DNA of 64,000 nt from Kocuria marina (lineage in GTDB: Bacteria > Actinomycetota > Actinomycetes > Actinomycetales > Micrococcaceae), in the NCBI GenBank assembly GCA_014652975.1, contig BMZV01000001.1:868001-932000 (forward strand), in the 5' to 3' direction. Position numbers and translations under genes: made by a program. Positions 33,238 through 42,545 of this stretch are shown here, one piece after another. The notes below the pieces were generated by a model, which worked only from the letters and a program-made list of their open reading frames with translations, had not been told where the DNA came from and did no database searches. How positions within the stretch are numbered: position 1 is the stretch's first letter; each line of letters begins with the position of its first letter.

Positions 33238-33324
33238 AGGTTACCGGTACGTTGTCACGGGGACCACACCGGTGCCATACGGTGAGGACGGAAGCCTGTC
33301 CATCCCCGCCGTGGAGGAGTCATC

Positions 33325-33749
33325 GTGCGCGCAACCCATGTCCTCGAGAAGGGGACCATCCTGACCGAGCAGTGACCGACCCCGGAGGCCACGCGGGCAC
33401 GTGCGTGATCATGGGTGCGGGCTCCGCGGGCCTGTTCTTCCTCCAGGACGCGCTGCGCCGGGGCTTCGAGCAGGTGATCGTCTCGGACAAGCAGGAATCA
33501 CGCTTGCGGATCGCCCGGGAGCTGGGGGCGCACACGGTCCGGGTCCCGGACGAGGAACTGGCCTCCGTGGCCGCCCAGTCCGAGCCCGGTCTCGTATCCT
33601 TCCACAAGGCCGTGCGCCGCATCCACGACGGCGAGGTGACCGTGGACTACTGCCTAGGCCCCGTATACCCGTTCGAGGAGGCCGGCGAGGTGCTGCGGAT
33701 CGTCGAACGCGGCGGGGACGGCCACGTCAAGTTCACGATCGTCCCGTAG
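33325..33749 (+). pseudogene. Zinc-type alcohol dehydrogenase remnant, multiply deleted
   Basis: A GTG at 33325 with GGAGGAG upstream starts a 16-residue segment (MRATHVLEKGTILTEQ) that resembles the start of medium-chain dehydrogenases and stops at 33373. The next frame continues with the NAD-binding fold TCVIMGAGSAGLFFLQDALRRG and a substrate-like C-terminal strand DGEVTVDYCLGPVYPFEEAG. The catalytic zinc domain and much of the C-terminal half are absent, so at least two deletions and a frame change have occurred. It could encode a short Rossmann protein of about 125 residues, but function is unlikely. Its end overlaps the DedA gene stop. Confidence 0.7.
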
Positions 33750-34407
33750 CACTCTCCTGCGGTCCCCGGTCCCGGAACCCCTTGAGGATCTGCAGGGCCA
33801 CCGGGATCACCGAGATCACCACGATCAGGATCGCGATCAGGTCCACGTGGTCACGGATCAGCGGGATCCCGCCCAGCAGGGACCCGGCCACCACCATGAT
33901 GGTCACCCACAGGAAGCCACCCAGGACGTTCCACCCCACGAAGCGGCGGTACGGGTGGCGCGCCGTGCCCGCCACGAGCGGGACGTACGTGCGGATGATC
34001 GGGACGAAGCGGGCGAGCACGATCGCCCTGCCGCCGTAGCGCAGGAAGAAGTCCTCCGTGCGGTTGAGGTAGGAGGTCTTCAGGAACCGGGCGTCGTCGG
34101 AGAAGAAGCGCCGGCCGAACCGGTTACCCAGGAAGTAGCCCACCTGGTCCCCCGCGACCGCCGCGATGAACGGTACCAGGATCATGAGCCACAGCGGGAC
34201 CTGCAACGCCTCGTGCAGCAGTCCACCCGTGAACAGCAGGGAGTCCCCGGGCAGGAACGGGAACAACAGCCCCGATTCCACGAACACCATCAGGGTGGTC
34301 CCGGCGAGCGCCCACGGCCCCAGCTGCTCGAGCAGTTGGGCGGGATTGCCTAGCGGTGGCAGCTGCGGGATCAGCGTTCCCGCGGTGTGCAGCAGTTCAA
34401 GCGTCAT
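33733..34407 (-). CDS. DedA-family membrane protein
   Basis: A protein of 224 residues, probably a lipid flippase-like carrier (DedA/VTT family, undecaprenyl phosphate recycling in some members). Family marks are VESGLLFPFLPGDSLLFTGGLL, AVAGDQVGYFLGNRFGRRFF and RFVPIIRTYVPLVAGTARHPYRRF. Four to five membrane helices. It ends inside the dehydrogenase remnant by 17 bases. The lysX gene lies upstream on the same strand with a 133-base gap. Confidence 0.9.
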   Translation of the reverse strand: MTLELLHTAGTLIPQLPPLGNPAQLLEQLGPWALAGTTLMVFVESGLLFPFLPGDSLLFTGGLLHEALQVPLWLMILVPFIAAVAGDQVGYFLGNRFGRRFFSDDARFLKTSYLNRTEDFFLRYGGRAIVLARFVPIIRTYVPLVAGTARHPYRRFVGWNVLGGFLWVTIMVVAGSLLGGIPLIRDHVDLIAILIVVISVIPVALQILKGFRDRGPQESATGRS

Positions 34408-34540
34408 GGTGACCCACTCTTCTCCTCGTGGGCCGGGTGCCGTGCACCACGGTCCTGTTCCTCCCCGGACGACGGCGCTCGCCCGGGGTAGCTCGTTCGT
34501 CCCGCGGGTGTGCCCGCAACCGGGGTCGCGCGGGGCGCGA

Positions 34541-37500
34541 TCACGGCTGCTGCGGCTTCACGAACGGGAAACTCAGGACGTCGCGGATGGTCGTGGCGGT
34601 CATGAGCATGACCAACCGGTCCAGCCCGATCCCCATACCCCCGGCCGGGGGCATGCCCACCTCCAGGGCGTCCAGGAAATCATTGTCCACCTGCATGGCC
34701 TCGAGGTCCCCCGCGGCGGCCTTGAGCGACTGCTCCGTGAGCCGGTGGCGCTGGACCACAGGGTCGGTCAGCTCGGAGTACGCCGTACCGAGTTCCATGC
34801 CGTTGACCACCAGGTCCCAGCGTTCCACGAGCCCGCCCTCGGAGCGGTGGGGTGCGGTCAGCGGGGAGGTCTCCTCCGGGAAGTCGCAGTAGAACGTAGG
34901 GAACACGGTGTGCGGTTCCACGAGCTCCTCATAGAGACTCTCGAGCACCGCCCCGGGGCCCATGCCCGGACCGATCTCCACGTCGTGCTGCGCGGCTACT
35001 GCGAGCAGGGTCTCGAAGTCCGACTCGATCGAGATCCGCCGTCCCACCGCCTTGCTCACCGCATCCGTCACGGCGATCACGGGCCACGGCCCGGACACAT
35101 CGGTCAGCACGGGCGCGGCGTCGGGGTTGTGCACGTCGTACAGGGGCAGCACCTGGGTACCGTGCAACGCCTGGGCCACTGTCTTGATCATCGTCTCGGT
35201 CAGCTCGCGCATGACCGTGTAATCCGCGAACGGGTGGTACGCCTCGAGCGCGGTGAACTCCGGGTTGTGGGTCGCGTCCGCGCCCTCGTTGCGAAAGTTG
35301 CGGGCCACCTCGAAGATGGGCCCGCTACCCGCCACGAGCAGTCGCTTGAGGTACAGCTCGGGTGCGATCCGCAGCGTGAGGTCCATCCCGTACGCGTTGA
35401 TGTACGTGCGGAACGGGCGCGCCGAGGCCCCACCGTGCACCGTGTTCAGCACCGGTGTCTCGACCTCGCGGTAGCCCTGCCCGGTCAACACGCGGCGCAC
35501 GGTGTCCACCGCGAGCGAGCGCTGACGCAACAGGTCCATCCCGCGCGGGTGCACCAGGAGGTCCATGGACCGCTTGCGCAGCCGCTGTTCCGGGTTCTCG
35601 AAACTGCCGAATGGGACGGGCTGCAGCGCCTTCGCGGCCATCGTCACCCGCTCGGCGAGCACGGACTCCGTGCCGGTGCGGGACACACCCCAGTGCCCGT
35701 CCACCACCACGAGATCACCCACGTCCAGGTTGGGCCGGATCGCCGCCCAGGATGCGTCCACGCGCTCGCGGTCCACGAGCACCTGCACGGTCGCGCCGCC
35801 GTCGGTCAGGTCCAGGAAACCCACGCCTCCGAAGTCGCGGAACCTGCGGACGCGCCCGCTCGTGCGCACGGCCGACGACGCCGCGGCGTCGCCCCGGCGC
35901 GCGAGCACCGCAGCGAGGGGCTCGGCCTCCGCAAGACCCACAGGGTAAGGGTCGATCCCCGCGTGGGCCAGGGCACGCGCGTGCCGCATGCGGTGGCGGG
36001 TCTGCTGCGAGCGCTTGGGGGCCAGGACGCGCCTGGGTGCGGGCTCGTGGTCGATCGCGCGCACCGCGGCGAGTGTTTCGGCGTCGAGCTGCGGCTGCGA
36101 CCCCGTGCGCACGAACACCGCGGGCAGGAACCCCTCCACCTGGGCCGTGGCGGCCGCCATGCGGGGCAGGGACAGGAAGCCGTCGAAGCACGCGTAGCGG
36201 GGTACCCACTCGGGCAGGTACTTGGCGTTGGCCCGGTACAGGCTCTCGAGCTGGAAGAACCGGTCCATGAAACCCAGCACCGAGGAGTTGAAGCGGGTGA
36301 TCACACCGGCACCGAGCTTCTCGGAGTCCTCGAAGACCCCGCGGAACATCGCGAAGTTCAAGGAGACCTCGCGGATCCCGTGGGACGCCCCGTAGTCCAT
36401 GAGCTCCGAGACCATCAGTTCCGTGGTGCCGTTCGGCGCTTGGGGTCTGCGCCGCATCACGTCCAGGGACAGTCCGCGCCGACCCCACGGGACGAACGAG
36501 AGCAGGCCCAGCGCCGCGCCGTCGCGATCGCGGGCGACGACGAGCATGCAGCGACCGTCCGCCGGGTCCCCCCAGCGGTTGAGCGCCATGGAGAACCCGC
36601 GGTCCGGTTCGTTCCCGCGCCACTCGTCCGCGAGCCGCCCCATGCGCTCGAGCTCCTGCGGGTCGAGGTCCTCGTGCCGGGCGATCTCCACCGTGAGCCC
36701 GGCCCGGCGCGCATGCCGCACCGCCCGGCGCACCGCGGTCATCGAGGAGTTGGCCAGGGAGAAGCGGCCGGGATGCAGGACGGCCTCGTCCCCCATGACC
36801 AATACGCTCATTCCCAGGGAGGCATACACCCGTGCGCCCCGTTCGGATGCCGAGGTGACGGCCGGGAGTAGGCCGTAGTGATGCGTGCGCGCGAGCCAGC
36901 GTTCCACGGCGTTCGTCCACGCCGCGGGGTCCCCCACCGGGTCACCGGAGGCGATCGCCACCTGACCCACCACCCGGAAGGTGACGCATGCGCGTCCGTC
37001 CACGGAGAAGACCGAGATCTTGTCGCGGCGGGTCGCGAAGTACCCCAGGGAGTCCTCGTCACCGTACTGCGCGAGCAGCGAGCGCACCGCAATCTCGTCC
37101 CCGGGCCGCCACGACGCCGCACGGGAGGACGAGCGCAGGAAGATCAGCACCGCGAGCACGATCGTCTGGGCCAGCGACACGGAGGTCAGTTCGGGGAGCC
37201 ACGGCGGGACCGTGCCGTGGAAGTGTCGCCGGGGGCCCGCCCAGCCGAGGCTGCGCACGAGGGCTTGGGCGAGGACGTTCCAGTCGTCGATCGCCGAGTT
37301 CGTCGTGACCAGTAGCACCGCGTGGGTGGCCGTGATCGTCAGGACCACACCGCCCACGAGGGTCCCCAGGGCGGCCATCGCACCGCGCGGGGCCGTGCGC
37401 GCGGGGAACGCCGGGCGCAACCACCACAGCAGGCACAGCGCGGCGATGCCCACCACGATGGCCACGACGTCCAGGGTCACGAACACCACGGAAGGGATGG

Positions 37501-37870
37501 GCCCGTGATTGGGGACCTCGGGGCCCATTGCCCGCAGGACCTCCTGGAACACGGACCACAGCACACCCACGATCTGGGTGATCGCGACCGTGACCAGCGC
37601 GATGCGCTTGCGGCGCACGAGCGCACCGGTGAGCAACCCGAGCACCACCACGGACACGAGCGAGGGCGCCACGGGGATGTTGAGGGTCCCGAAGAGCAGG
37701 GTGGGCAGCGGATTGATGCGCACCACCCAGTGCAGCAGGAGCAGGACCACCCCCACGAGGGTGGCCACGGCGAAGACCCACGTGAGGATCCTCGCCCACC
37801 GCCGTTGCGCCGGCGTGGTGGTGCTGAGCTCGGGCACACGGCAACCGTGCGCGAGCTGGGCGTCAACCAT
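34541..37870 (-). CDS. lysX: Bifunctional lysylphosphatidylglycerol synthase / lysyl-tRNA synthetase
   Basis: Fusion protein of 1109 residues. Residues 1 to about 230 hold MprF-like membrane helices. About 270-580 is the DUF2156 transferase domain (NEPDRGFSMALNRW, GLLSFVPWGRRGLSLD). The C-terminal half is a class II lysyl-tRNA synthetase with an OB-fold anticodon domain (VRRFRDFGGVGFLDLTDGGA) and core motifs FRNEGADATHNPEFTALEAY and GMGIGLDRLVMLMT. It charges tRNA with lysine and moves it to phosphatidylglycerol, lowering the negative charge of the membrane and protecting against cationic peptides. The ATG at 37870 follows AGGGGA; a frame 26 codons longer lacks support. Known from mycobacterial LysX. 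Confidence 0.93.
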   Translation of the reverse strand: MVDAQLAHGCRVPELSTTTPAQRRWARILTWVFAVATLVGVVLLLLHWVVRINPLPTLLFGTLNIPVAPSLVSVVVLGLLTGALVRRKRIALVTVAITQIVGVLWSVFQEVLRAMGPEVPNHGPIPSVVFVTLDVVAIVVGIAALCLLWWLRPAFPARTAPRGAMAALGTLVGGVVLTITATHAVLLVTTNSAIDDWNVLAQALVRSLGWAGPRRHFHGTVPPWLPELTSVSLAQTIVLAVLIFLRSSSRAASWRPGDEIAVRSLLAQYGDEDSLGYFATRRDKISVFSVDGRACVTFRVVGQVAIASGDPVGDPAAWTNAVERWLARTHHYGLLPAVTSASERGARVYASLGMSVLVMGDEAVLHPGRFSLANSSMTAVRRAVRHARRAGLTVEIARHEDLDPQELERMGRLADEWRGNEPDRGFSMALNRWGDPADGRCMLVVARDRDGAALGLLSFVPWGRRGLSLDVMRRRPQAPNGTTELMVSELMDYGASHGIREVSLNFAMFRGVFEDSEKLGAGVITRFNSSVLGFMDRFFQLESLYRANAKYLPEWVPRYACFDGFLSLPRMAAATAQVEGFLPAVFVRTGSQPQLDAETLAAVRAIDHEPAPRRVLAPKRSQQTRHRMRHARALAHAGIDPYPVGLAEAEPLAAVLARRGDAAASSAVRTSGRVRRFRDFGGVGFLDLTDGGATVQVLVDRERVDASWAAIRPNLDVGDLVVVDGHWGVSRTGTESVLAERVTMAAKALQPVPFGSFENPEQRLRKRSMDLLVHPRGMDLLRQRSLAVDTVRRVLTGQGYREVETPVLNTVHGGASARPFRTYINAYGMDLTLRIAPELYLKRLLVAGSGPIFEVARNFRNEGADATHNPEFTALEAYHPFADYTVMRELTETMIKTVAQALHGTQVLPLYDVHNPDAAPVLTDVSGPWPVIAVTDAVSKAVGRRISIESDFETLLAVAAQHDVEIGPGMGPGAVLESLYEELVEPHTVFPTFYCDFPEETSPLTAPHRSEGGLVERWDLVVNGMELGTAYSELTDPVVQRHRLTEQSLKAAAGDLEAMQVDNDFLDALEVGMPPAGGMGIGLDRLVMLMTATTIRDVLSFPFVKPQQP
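35874..35884 (+). repeat. 11-base core GACGACGCCGC (in lysX)
   Basis: Shorter match on the strand opposite lysX, giving Ala-Ala-Ser-Ser in the linker between the transferase and tRNA synthetase halves. Confidence 0.3.
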
Positions 37871-38024
37871 CAACTTCCCCTTACGGGCCCGGCGAGCGTC
37901 GCGCGCGGCGCCGATGTACCTATGCTGTTTTTCCGTACGGCTACCCATCGGTTATGTCTTATTCCGCCGGGCTTCGTACTGCACACAAGATACGTGGGGA
38001 ATCTCTGGAAACGAGCAATTCGCA

Positions 38025-39179
38025 ATGGCGTTCTTCGAGCTGAACGGGTGGCCCCTGTTCATCATCACCGTGACCTTGGCCTTCCTGGCGCTGGCATTCA
38101 CCGTCGTGGTGCTGCCGCGGCAACGCCGGCCGGGGATCCTCAAGTACGTGATGCAATTCGTGGGCGTGGCGCTCGTGTCCCTGTTGGTGCTGGTGGGGAT
38201 CTTCCTCAAGATGAACATGGACAACCAGTGGTATTCCAGTTGGGGGGACCTACTCTCCGACGGTGGCGGCCAGGTGGCCGTCACGGATGTGGGTGCCACC
38301 GCCGCGGCGGCCAAGCCCATCAAGGACCTGCCGCACCGGACGTTCAACGCCATGCAGACGAACCCCACGCAGAACGCGTTCTTCGGGTCCCAGATGGATC
38401 CCAACAACACGTCAGGGCAGTGGGTGAATCTGAAGATTCACGGACCGCAATCCGGCATCACGCAGGAAGCCACCGTCTGGTTACCGCCGTCCTACATGAC
38501 ACAACCGCAGCGGGCGTATCCGGTGATCACCGCTTTCACCGGTTTCCCCGGGGACGTGAAGACCTATACCAAGGCCATGGACATCGCCCAGCACATTCGT
38601 TCGCGGGTCAACAGCGGCGCCATGCGGGAAGCCATCGTGGTGATCCCGAACGTTTATCCCGGTAACAACGACACCGAATGCGTGGACAGCAACAACGGTC
38701 AGTGGGAGAGCTATGTGAGCAAGGACGTGGTCTCGTGGATCCGCGGCAATCTACGGGTGTCCACGGACCGGGAAGCCTGGAGCACGTTGGGCTACAGCGC
38801 CGGTGGTTGGTGCTCGTCCATGTTCGCCGTGCGTCACCCGGACGTCTGGGCCAGCAGCGTGAACCTGGCCGGGTACTTCGCCCCCACGTACAGCAAGGGC
38901 CAGCAGTGGAAGACCACGGATCCTCGCTCCTACGACCTGGCCTCGGTCGTGGCCCGGGACAAACCGGACGTGAAGATCTGGTTCTTCTCCGGCGGTGAGG
39001 ACACCATCTCGGTCGACGCGGTGCGCAAGTTCGCGGCGTCGGTGTCCCCGCCCACGACCCTGGTGTCCAACATCTCACAGAGCGGCGGCCACCGCGTGGC
39101 GCTGTGGGAGGCCCAGCTGGATCCGTCCCTCGAATGGCTCGGCCGCACGTCCCCGGCCTTCGCGCCCGTGAACTCCTGA
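38025..39179 (+). CDS. Membrane-anchored alpha/beta-hydrolase esterase
   Basis: A protein of 384 residues. Two N-terminal helices (about residues 10-30 and 42-62) anchor a large extracytoplasmic domain of the esterase D/antigen 85-like group. The nucleophile elbow is STLGYSAGGWCSSMF (G-x-S-x-G) and the His is in SQSGGHRVALWEAQ; an Asp is available in FFSGGEDTISVD. Antigen 85-type mycolyltransferases share this fold, but there is no reason to expect mycolic acids here. The ATG at 38025 has no strong ribosome site. Divergent from lysX and 14 bases before a membrane-protein gene, so an envelope-lipid role is possible. Confidence 0.8.
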   Translation: MAFFELNGWPLFIITVTLAFLALAFTVVVLPRQRRPGILKYVMQFVGVALVSLLVLVGIFLKMNMDNQWYSSWGDLLSDGGGQVAVTDVGATAAAAKPIKDLPHRTFNAMQTNPTQNAFFGSQMDPNNTSGQWVNLKIHGPQSGITQEATVWLPPSYMTQPQRAYPVITAFTGFPGDVKTYTKAMDIAQHIRSRVNSGAMREAIVVIPNVYPGNNDTECVDSNNGQWESYVSKDVVSWIRGNLRVSTDREAWSTLGYSAGGWCSSMFAVRHPDVWASSVNLAGYFAPTYSKGQQWKTTDPRSYDLASVVARDKPDVKIWFFSGGEDTISVDAVRKFAASVSPPTTLVSNISQSGGHRVALWEAQLDPSLEWLGRTSPAFAPVNS

Positions 39180-39193
39180 CCGGCACGGCGTAG

Positions 39194-39886
39194 ATGAACA
39201 CCCAGGAATACGCGCTCAACGTCCTGCTCACGGCCCTGGGTGGTTTCGACCCCGCGCCCATGCTCATCCTCGCGGCAGCTTTGGGCGCGGGGATCCGGAA
39301 ACGGCACATCATGGGCTCCGCCGGGGTGTTGCTGGGCGGCACCGCCGCGTGGGGCATGACCCTGACCCTGCTCGTGGGTCCCGGTCTGCAGCGCGTGAAC
39401 TGGTGGGAACTCCTCCACCACGGCAGCATCTCGGCGGGGATCGAACTGGTCCTCGCCCTGGCCATCGGTGGCTACGCCGTGTGGCGGGTGGTGGCGGCGC
39501 GGCGCTCCCGGTGCCGCGACACCCCCGAGGAGAAGCCCGCCACGAGTCCGTGGGCCCTGTACGTGACCGCGGTGGTCTTCGTGGGCATCGTGATCTTCGA
39601 TCTCCCGTTCGACGTGCACGTGGCCACCGCCGCCTCACAACCCCCGTCCCACGCGGTGGCCGGATGGATCGCGTGGTCCCTCATCAGTCAGTTCCCCCTG
39701 ACACTTCTGATGCTACTGACGATCCTGGGGAAACAGCAGCGGTTTTCCCGGGTCATGCGCAGGGCGTGGGCCGCCGTGTCCCCGTGGGTCAACCGGCTGG
39801 TCACCGCGGTGCTGGGCCTCGCGGCGCTGCTCATGCTCCTGGACGCCGGGGAGTTCCTGCTGGTGGGCCACTTCCTGGTCCAGTAA
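39194..39886 (+). CDS. Six-helix membrane protein, hypothetical
   Basis: A protein of 230 residues with about six hydrophobic helices, starting MNTQEYALNVLLTALGGFD. The layout with a charged loop in the middle (AARRSRCRDTPEEKPATS) recalls GAP/LysE-like export proteins, such as the sulfolipid-addressing family, but the match is weak. It begins 14 bases after the esterase stop and so is in the same operon; perhaps it exports a substrate or product of that enzyme. Confidence 0.6.
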   Translation: MNTQEYALNVLLTALGGFDPAPMLILAAALGAGIRKRHIMGSAGVLLGGTAAWGMTLTLLVGPGLQRVNWWELLHHGSISAGIELVLALAIGGYAVWRVVAARRSRCRDTPEEKPATSPWALYVTAVVFVGIVIFDLPFDVHVATAASQPPSHAVAGWIAWSLISQFPLTLLMLLTILGKQQRFSRVMRRAWAAVSPWVNRLVTAVLGLAALLMLLDAGEFLLVGHFLVQ

Positions 39887-39923
39887 GGCGCGGGCCGGGT
39901 GTCCGCGGAGCGCGGGTGGGGCC

Positions 39924-41174
39924 TCAGACGGCCTGTTGCGAGGCCGTCACCGGGAGGCCGGCCTCGAGCCGACGCCGCCGGTCCGCCTTCTGGCGCTTGA
40001 CACCCGCGAGCGCGAGGAGACCTCCGATCACGGCCAGCGCGGCCGCCACGAGGGCCGGGGAGCGGTAGCCGAAACCGGCGGAGATCACCGCACCGCCCAG
40101 CAGGGCCCCGATCGAGTTGGCCACATTGAACGCCGCGTGGTTAAGCGATGCGCCCATGAGCTGGGCGGGCCCCGCCGCCGTGATGAGCCAGCTCTGGATG
40201 CTGGGCATGATGAACGAGTTGGCCAGTGCCATGAGGAACCCGGCCACGAAGATCCCCACGGGGGATCCCGCGAGCGCCCCCACGAGCAACAGTGCCGCGG
40301 TGAGCGCCGGGAAACCCACGGCCATGGTGCGCCGGGCACTGCGGTCCGCGCTGATCCCGCCCAGGATGTTGCCCAGGGTCATGCCGATTCCCACGACCGC
40401 GAGCAACCACGGGATGCCGGCGCCGGACAGCCCCGCCAGCTCACGGCTCATCTGGGTCAGGTAGCTGTAGATCGCGAAGAACCCGCCGAAACCGATCCCC
40501 GCGATCCCCATGACGATCCACACCTGCGGCAGCCGGAACGCCCGCAGTTCACGGCGCCGGTTCGCTCCGACCACCCGGTCCTGGTGGGGGACGGTCAGCC
40601 ACACGCCGATCGCAGTGACCGCGAAGACCACGGCCACCGCGACGTATGCCATGCGCCAGCCGTAGGCCTGACCGACCGCCGTCATCACGGGGACACCTAC
40701 GACGTTGGCGACCGTGAGCCCCGATAAAGCAAGTGCCACACCCTTGGCCTGGTTCCCCGGACCCATCACGGTGGCGGCCACGAGGGACGCCAGACCGAAG
40801 TATGCGCCATGGGGAATACCCGCGAGGAACCGCATCACCAGGAGGGACTCGAACGTGGGCACGATTGCAGAGGCGAGGTTGCCCATGAGCAGTGCCGCGG
40901 CCATCACGAGCAGCATCGTGGTGCGGGAGGACTTCGCGACGAAGAAGGAGATGACCGGGGCCCCGACCACGACACCTATGGCGTACGCGCTCACGAGCCA
41001 CCCGGCGCGTGCGATCCCGGTCTCAGAGGACGCACCGTAGAGATCGGGCAGGAGGTTCTGGGCGATCTGGGGCAACAGTCCCATGGACGCGAATTCCGTG
41101 CAGCCGATGCCGAAACCGCCCAGGGCCAGGGCGAACAGCGCGAGTCTGCGACGGGCGGGGGTCAACTGGGACAT
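39924..41174 (-). CDS. MFS transporter, AraJ/DHA1-like
   Basis: Twelve-helix transporter of 416 residues. Helix 1 has LGGFGIGCTEFASMGLLPQIAQ, which with the T-E-F pattern is typical of the AraJ/YdhP/NepI branch; GWLVSAYAIGVVVGAPVIS and RFLAGIPHGAYFGLASLVAA follow. Relatives export sugars, nucleosides or drugs. The ATG at 41174 is the only good start. Convergent with the six-helix protein gene. The long upstream gap carries DnaA-box-like cluster 3. Confidence 0.85.
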   Translation of the reverse strand: MSQLTPARRRLALFALALGGFGIGCTEFASMGLLPQIAQNLLPDLYGASSETGIARAGWLVSAYAIGVVVGAPVISFFVAKSSRTTMLLVMAAALLMGNLASAIVPTFESLLVMRFLAGIPHGAYFGLASLVAATVMGPGNQAKGVALALSGLTVANVVGVPVMTAVGQAYGWRMAYVAVAVVFAVTAIGVWLTVPHQDRVVGANRRRELRAFRLPQVWIVMGIAGIGFGGFFAIYSYLTQMSRELAGLSGAGIPWLLAVVGIGMTLGNILGGISADRSARRTMAVGFPALTAALLLVGALAGSPVGIFVAGFLMALANSFIMPSIQSWLITAAGPAQLMGASLNHAAFNVANSIGALLGGAVISAGFGYRSPALVAAALAVIGGLLALAGVKRQKADRRRRLEAGLPVTASQQAV

Positions 41175-41442
41175 GGACGCGCGACCTTTCGAGGATTCGC
41201 AGGTGGGGCTCCCCAGAGGGATGCGGGCGAGTGGCCGCAGAGGCCGTAGCGATCGGTCCGTGGCCTATGACAGCGCACCGCGCAGGCGCTCGTAGCGGAT
41301 GAACCGCGCGGGCGGACCATTCGGGCAGCACCCGGGCGGGCACAGGATCAGTACAACACGGTGCACGCGCGATTTATTCACGAGCCCGCACACGTGTGGG
41401 TGAGGTCACGATCGTGAACTGTCCCCACCCCGTGCACGAAAA

Positions 41443-41600
41443 TTATCCACAGGTGTGGAGAACCTTGTGCATATCGCGATCGACATGTCCCCTCCAGGGC
41501 AGTCCCAGCGCGCTGTCGCGGTATCCACAGGGGTGTTCACAGTTGTGGAATTACACATCTGTAAGTTGTTAACAGGTGTGGACAACCCCTGTGGACAGCC
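41443..41600. promoter_or_regulatory. DnaA-box-like cluster 3 (in 509-base gene-free stretch)
   Basis: The gap 41175-41683 contains a perfect TTATCCACA at 41443-41451 and near matches TGTGGAGAA at 41454-41462, GTATCCACA at 41521-41529 and TGTGGACAA at 41577-41585, with further TGTGGA cores at 41543 and 41590. The other 250 bases hold no visible gene. It is 14 kb from oriC on the dnaN side. Confidence 0.6.
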
Positions 41601-41683
41601 ATTGGGACGCCCGGATCAGAGTGCGAGCCCCGACCCGGATCCGGCGGAACGGGAGAGCTTTCCCTGCTTACGGCCGGGCCCGG

Positions 41684-42442
41684 TCAGAGTCGGCGACGCA
41701 ACCCCGGCAGCATGGCGAGCGCCACGAGACCACCGGCGATCAACCCGCCCACGTGAGCCTGCCAGGCGATGCCGCCCACCAGGAAACCGAAAGCCAGGTT
41801 GATCGCGATCAACACCGCGATGGGCGTGATGTTGTTCTTGAAGTGGCGCATGAACACGAACATGGCGCCGAAGAGCCCGAAGACGCCGCCGGACGCCCCG
41901 ATGACGAGCACCCACGGATTACCGAGCAACAGCACTCCCACGGATCCGCCCAGCACGGACACCACGAACAGGACGGCCATCCGCCAGGTCCCCAGCAGCG
42001 GCTCGAGCATCCGACCGAAGAGATAGAGCGTGTACATGTTGAGCAGTAGGTGCAGCGGTGAGGGCATCGCGTGGACGAAACCGCTCGTGAGCATCCGCCA
42101 CGGCTGGGTGTCCGTGAGTGAGGGAGCGTATCCCAGGATGCTCGTCAGGCTGTAGGGCGTGAACAGGCTCGTGAGCCACTGCAGGCCCCACATGACCACG
42201 CAGATCCCGATGAGCGTCCACGTCACGGGCATGCCCCCGACGCGCTGGGGGCTGCGACGACGGCGCGGCGCAGCGCCGTCGTACCCGCCGCGTGGCGCGC
42301 CACCCGGGTGGGCGGACTGCTGACCGTGGACGTACTGCCCGTACCGCGGGGCGGGAACGGGCGCGCCGCTCCACGGGGCGGGACCGTCCGGGGCGCCGGC
42401 GGGCCGTCCTTGGTCCGGCGGGTCGTCGGGGTGGTGGGTCAT
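41684..42442 (-). CDS. Rhomboid-family intramembrane serine protease
   Basis: Cleaves membrane-spanning substrates within the bilayer. The protein is 252 residues. The first 75 residues are a polar, Pro/Gly/Arg-rich cytosolic region. Six helices follow, with the catalytic Ser in VIGASGGVFGLFGA (GxSG) and the His in AWQAHVGGLIAG, plus HLLLNMYTLYLFGRMLEPLLG in helix 2. Both catalytic residues are present. Of two ATGs at 42448 and 42442, the second is better spaced from GGAGG. A strong terminator lies just upstream, ending the cyclophilin transcript. Confidence 0.88.
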   Translation of the reverse strand: MTHHPDDPPDQGRPAGAPDGPAPWSGAPVPAPRYGQYVHGQQSAHPGGAPRGGYDGAAPRRRRSPQRVGGMPVTWTLIGICVVMWGLQWLTSLFTPYSLTSILGYAPSLTDTQPWRMLTSGFVHAMPSPLHLLLNMYTLYLFGRMLEPLLGTWRMAVLFVVSVLGGSVGVLLLGNPWVLVIGASGGVFGLFGAMFVFMRHFKNNITPIAVLIAINLAFGFLVGGIAWQAHVGGLIAGGLVALAMLPGLRRRL

Positions 42443-42491
42443 GGTCATCCTCCGGGAGTGGGCGGGGCGGCTGGACGGGGCTCGAATACGG

Positions 42492-42524
42492 ACGAAGCCC
42501 ACCCGGGGACCGGGTGGGCTTCGT
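42492..42524. terminator. Strong hairpin between cyclophilin and rhomboid genes
   Basis: ACGAAGCCCACCCGG and CCGGGTGGGCTTCGT pair over about 15 bases, 20 bases after the cyclophilin stop. Confidence 0.8.
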
Positions 42525-42545
42525 GCCGGGCGTGAAAGCTGCGGG

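Noticed and set aside
34166-36871. A 901-residue plus-strand open frame opposite lysX
   Set aside because: His/Arg/Gly-rich antisense shadow of a conserved class II tRNA synthetase gene.
38025-39179. Mycolyltransferase (antigen 85)
   Set aside because: It shares only the hydrolase fold. The protein is membrane-anchored, and nothing in the window indicates mycolic acid synthesis.
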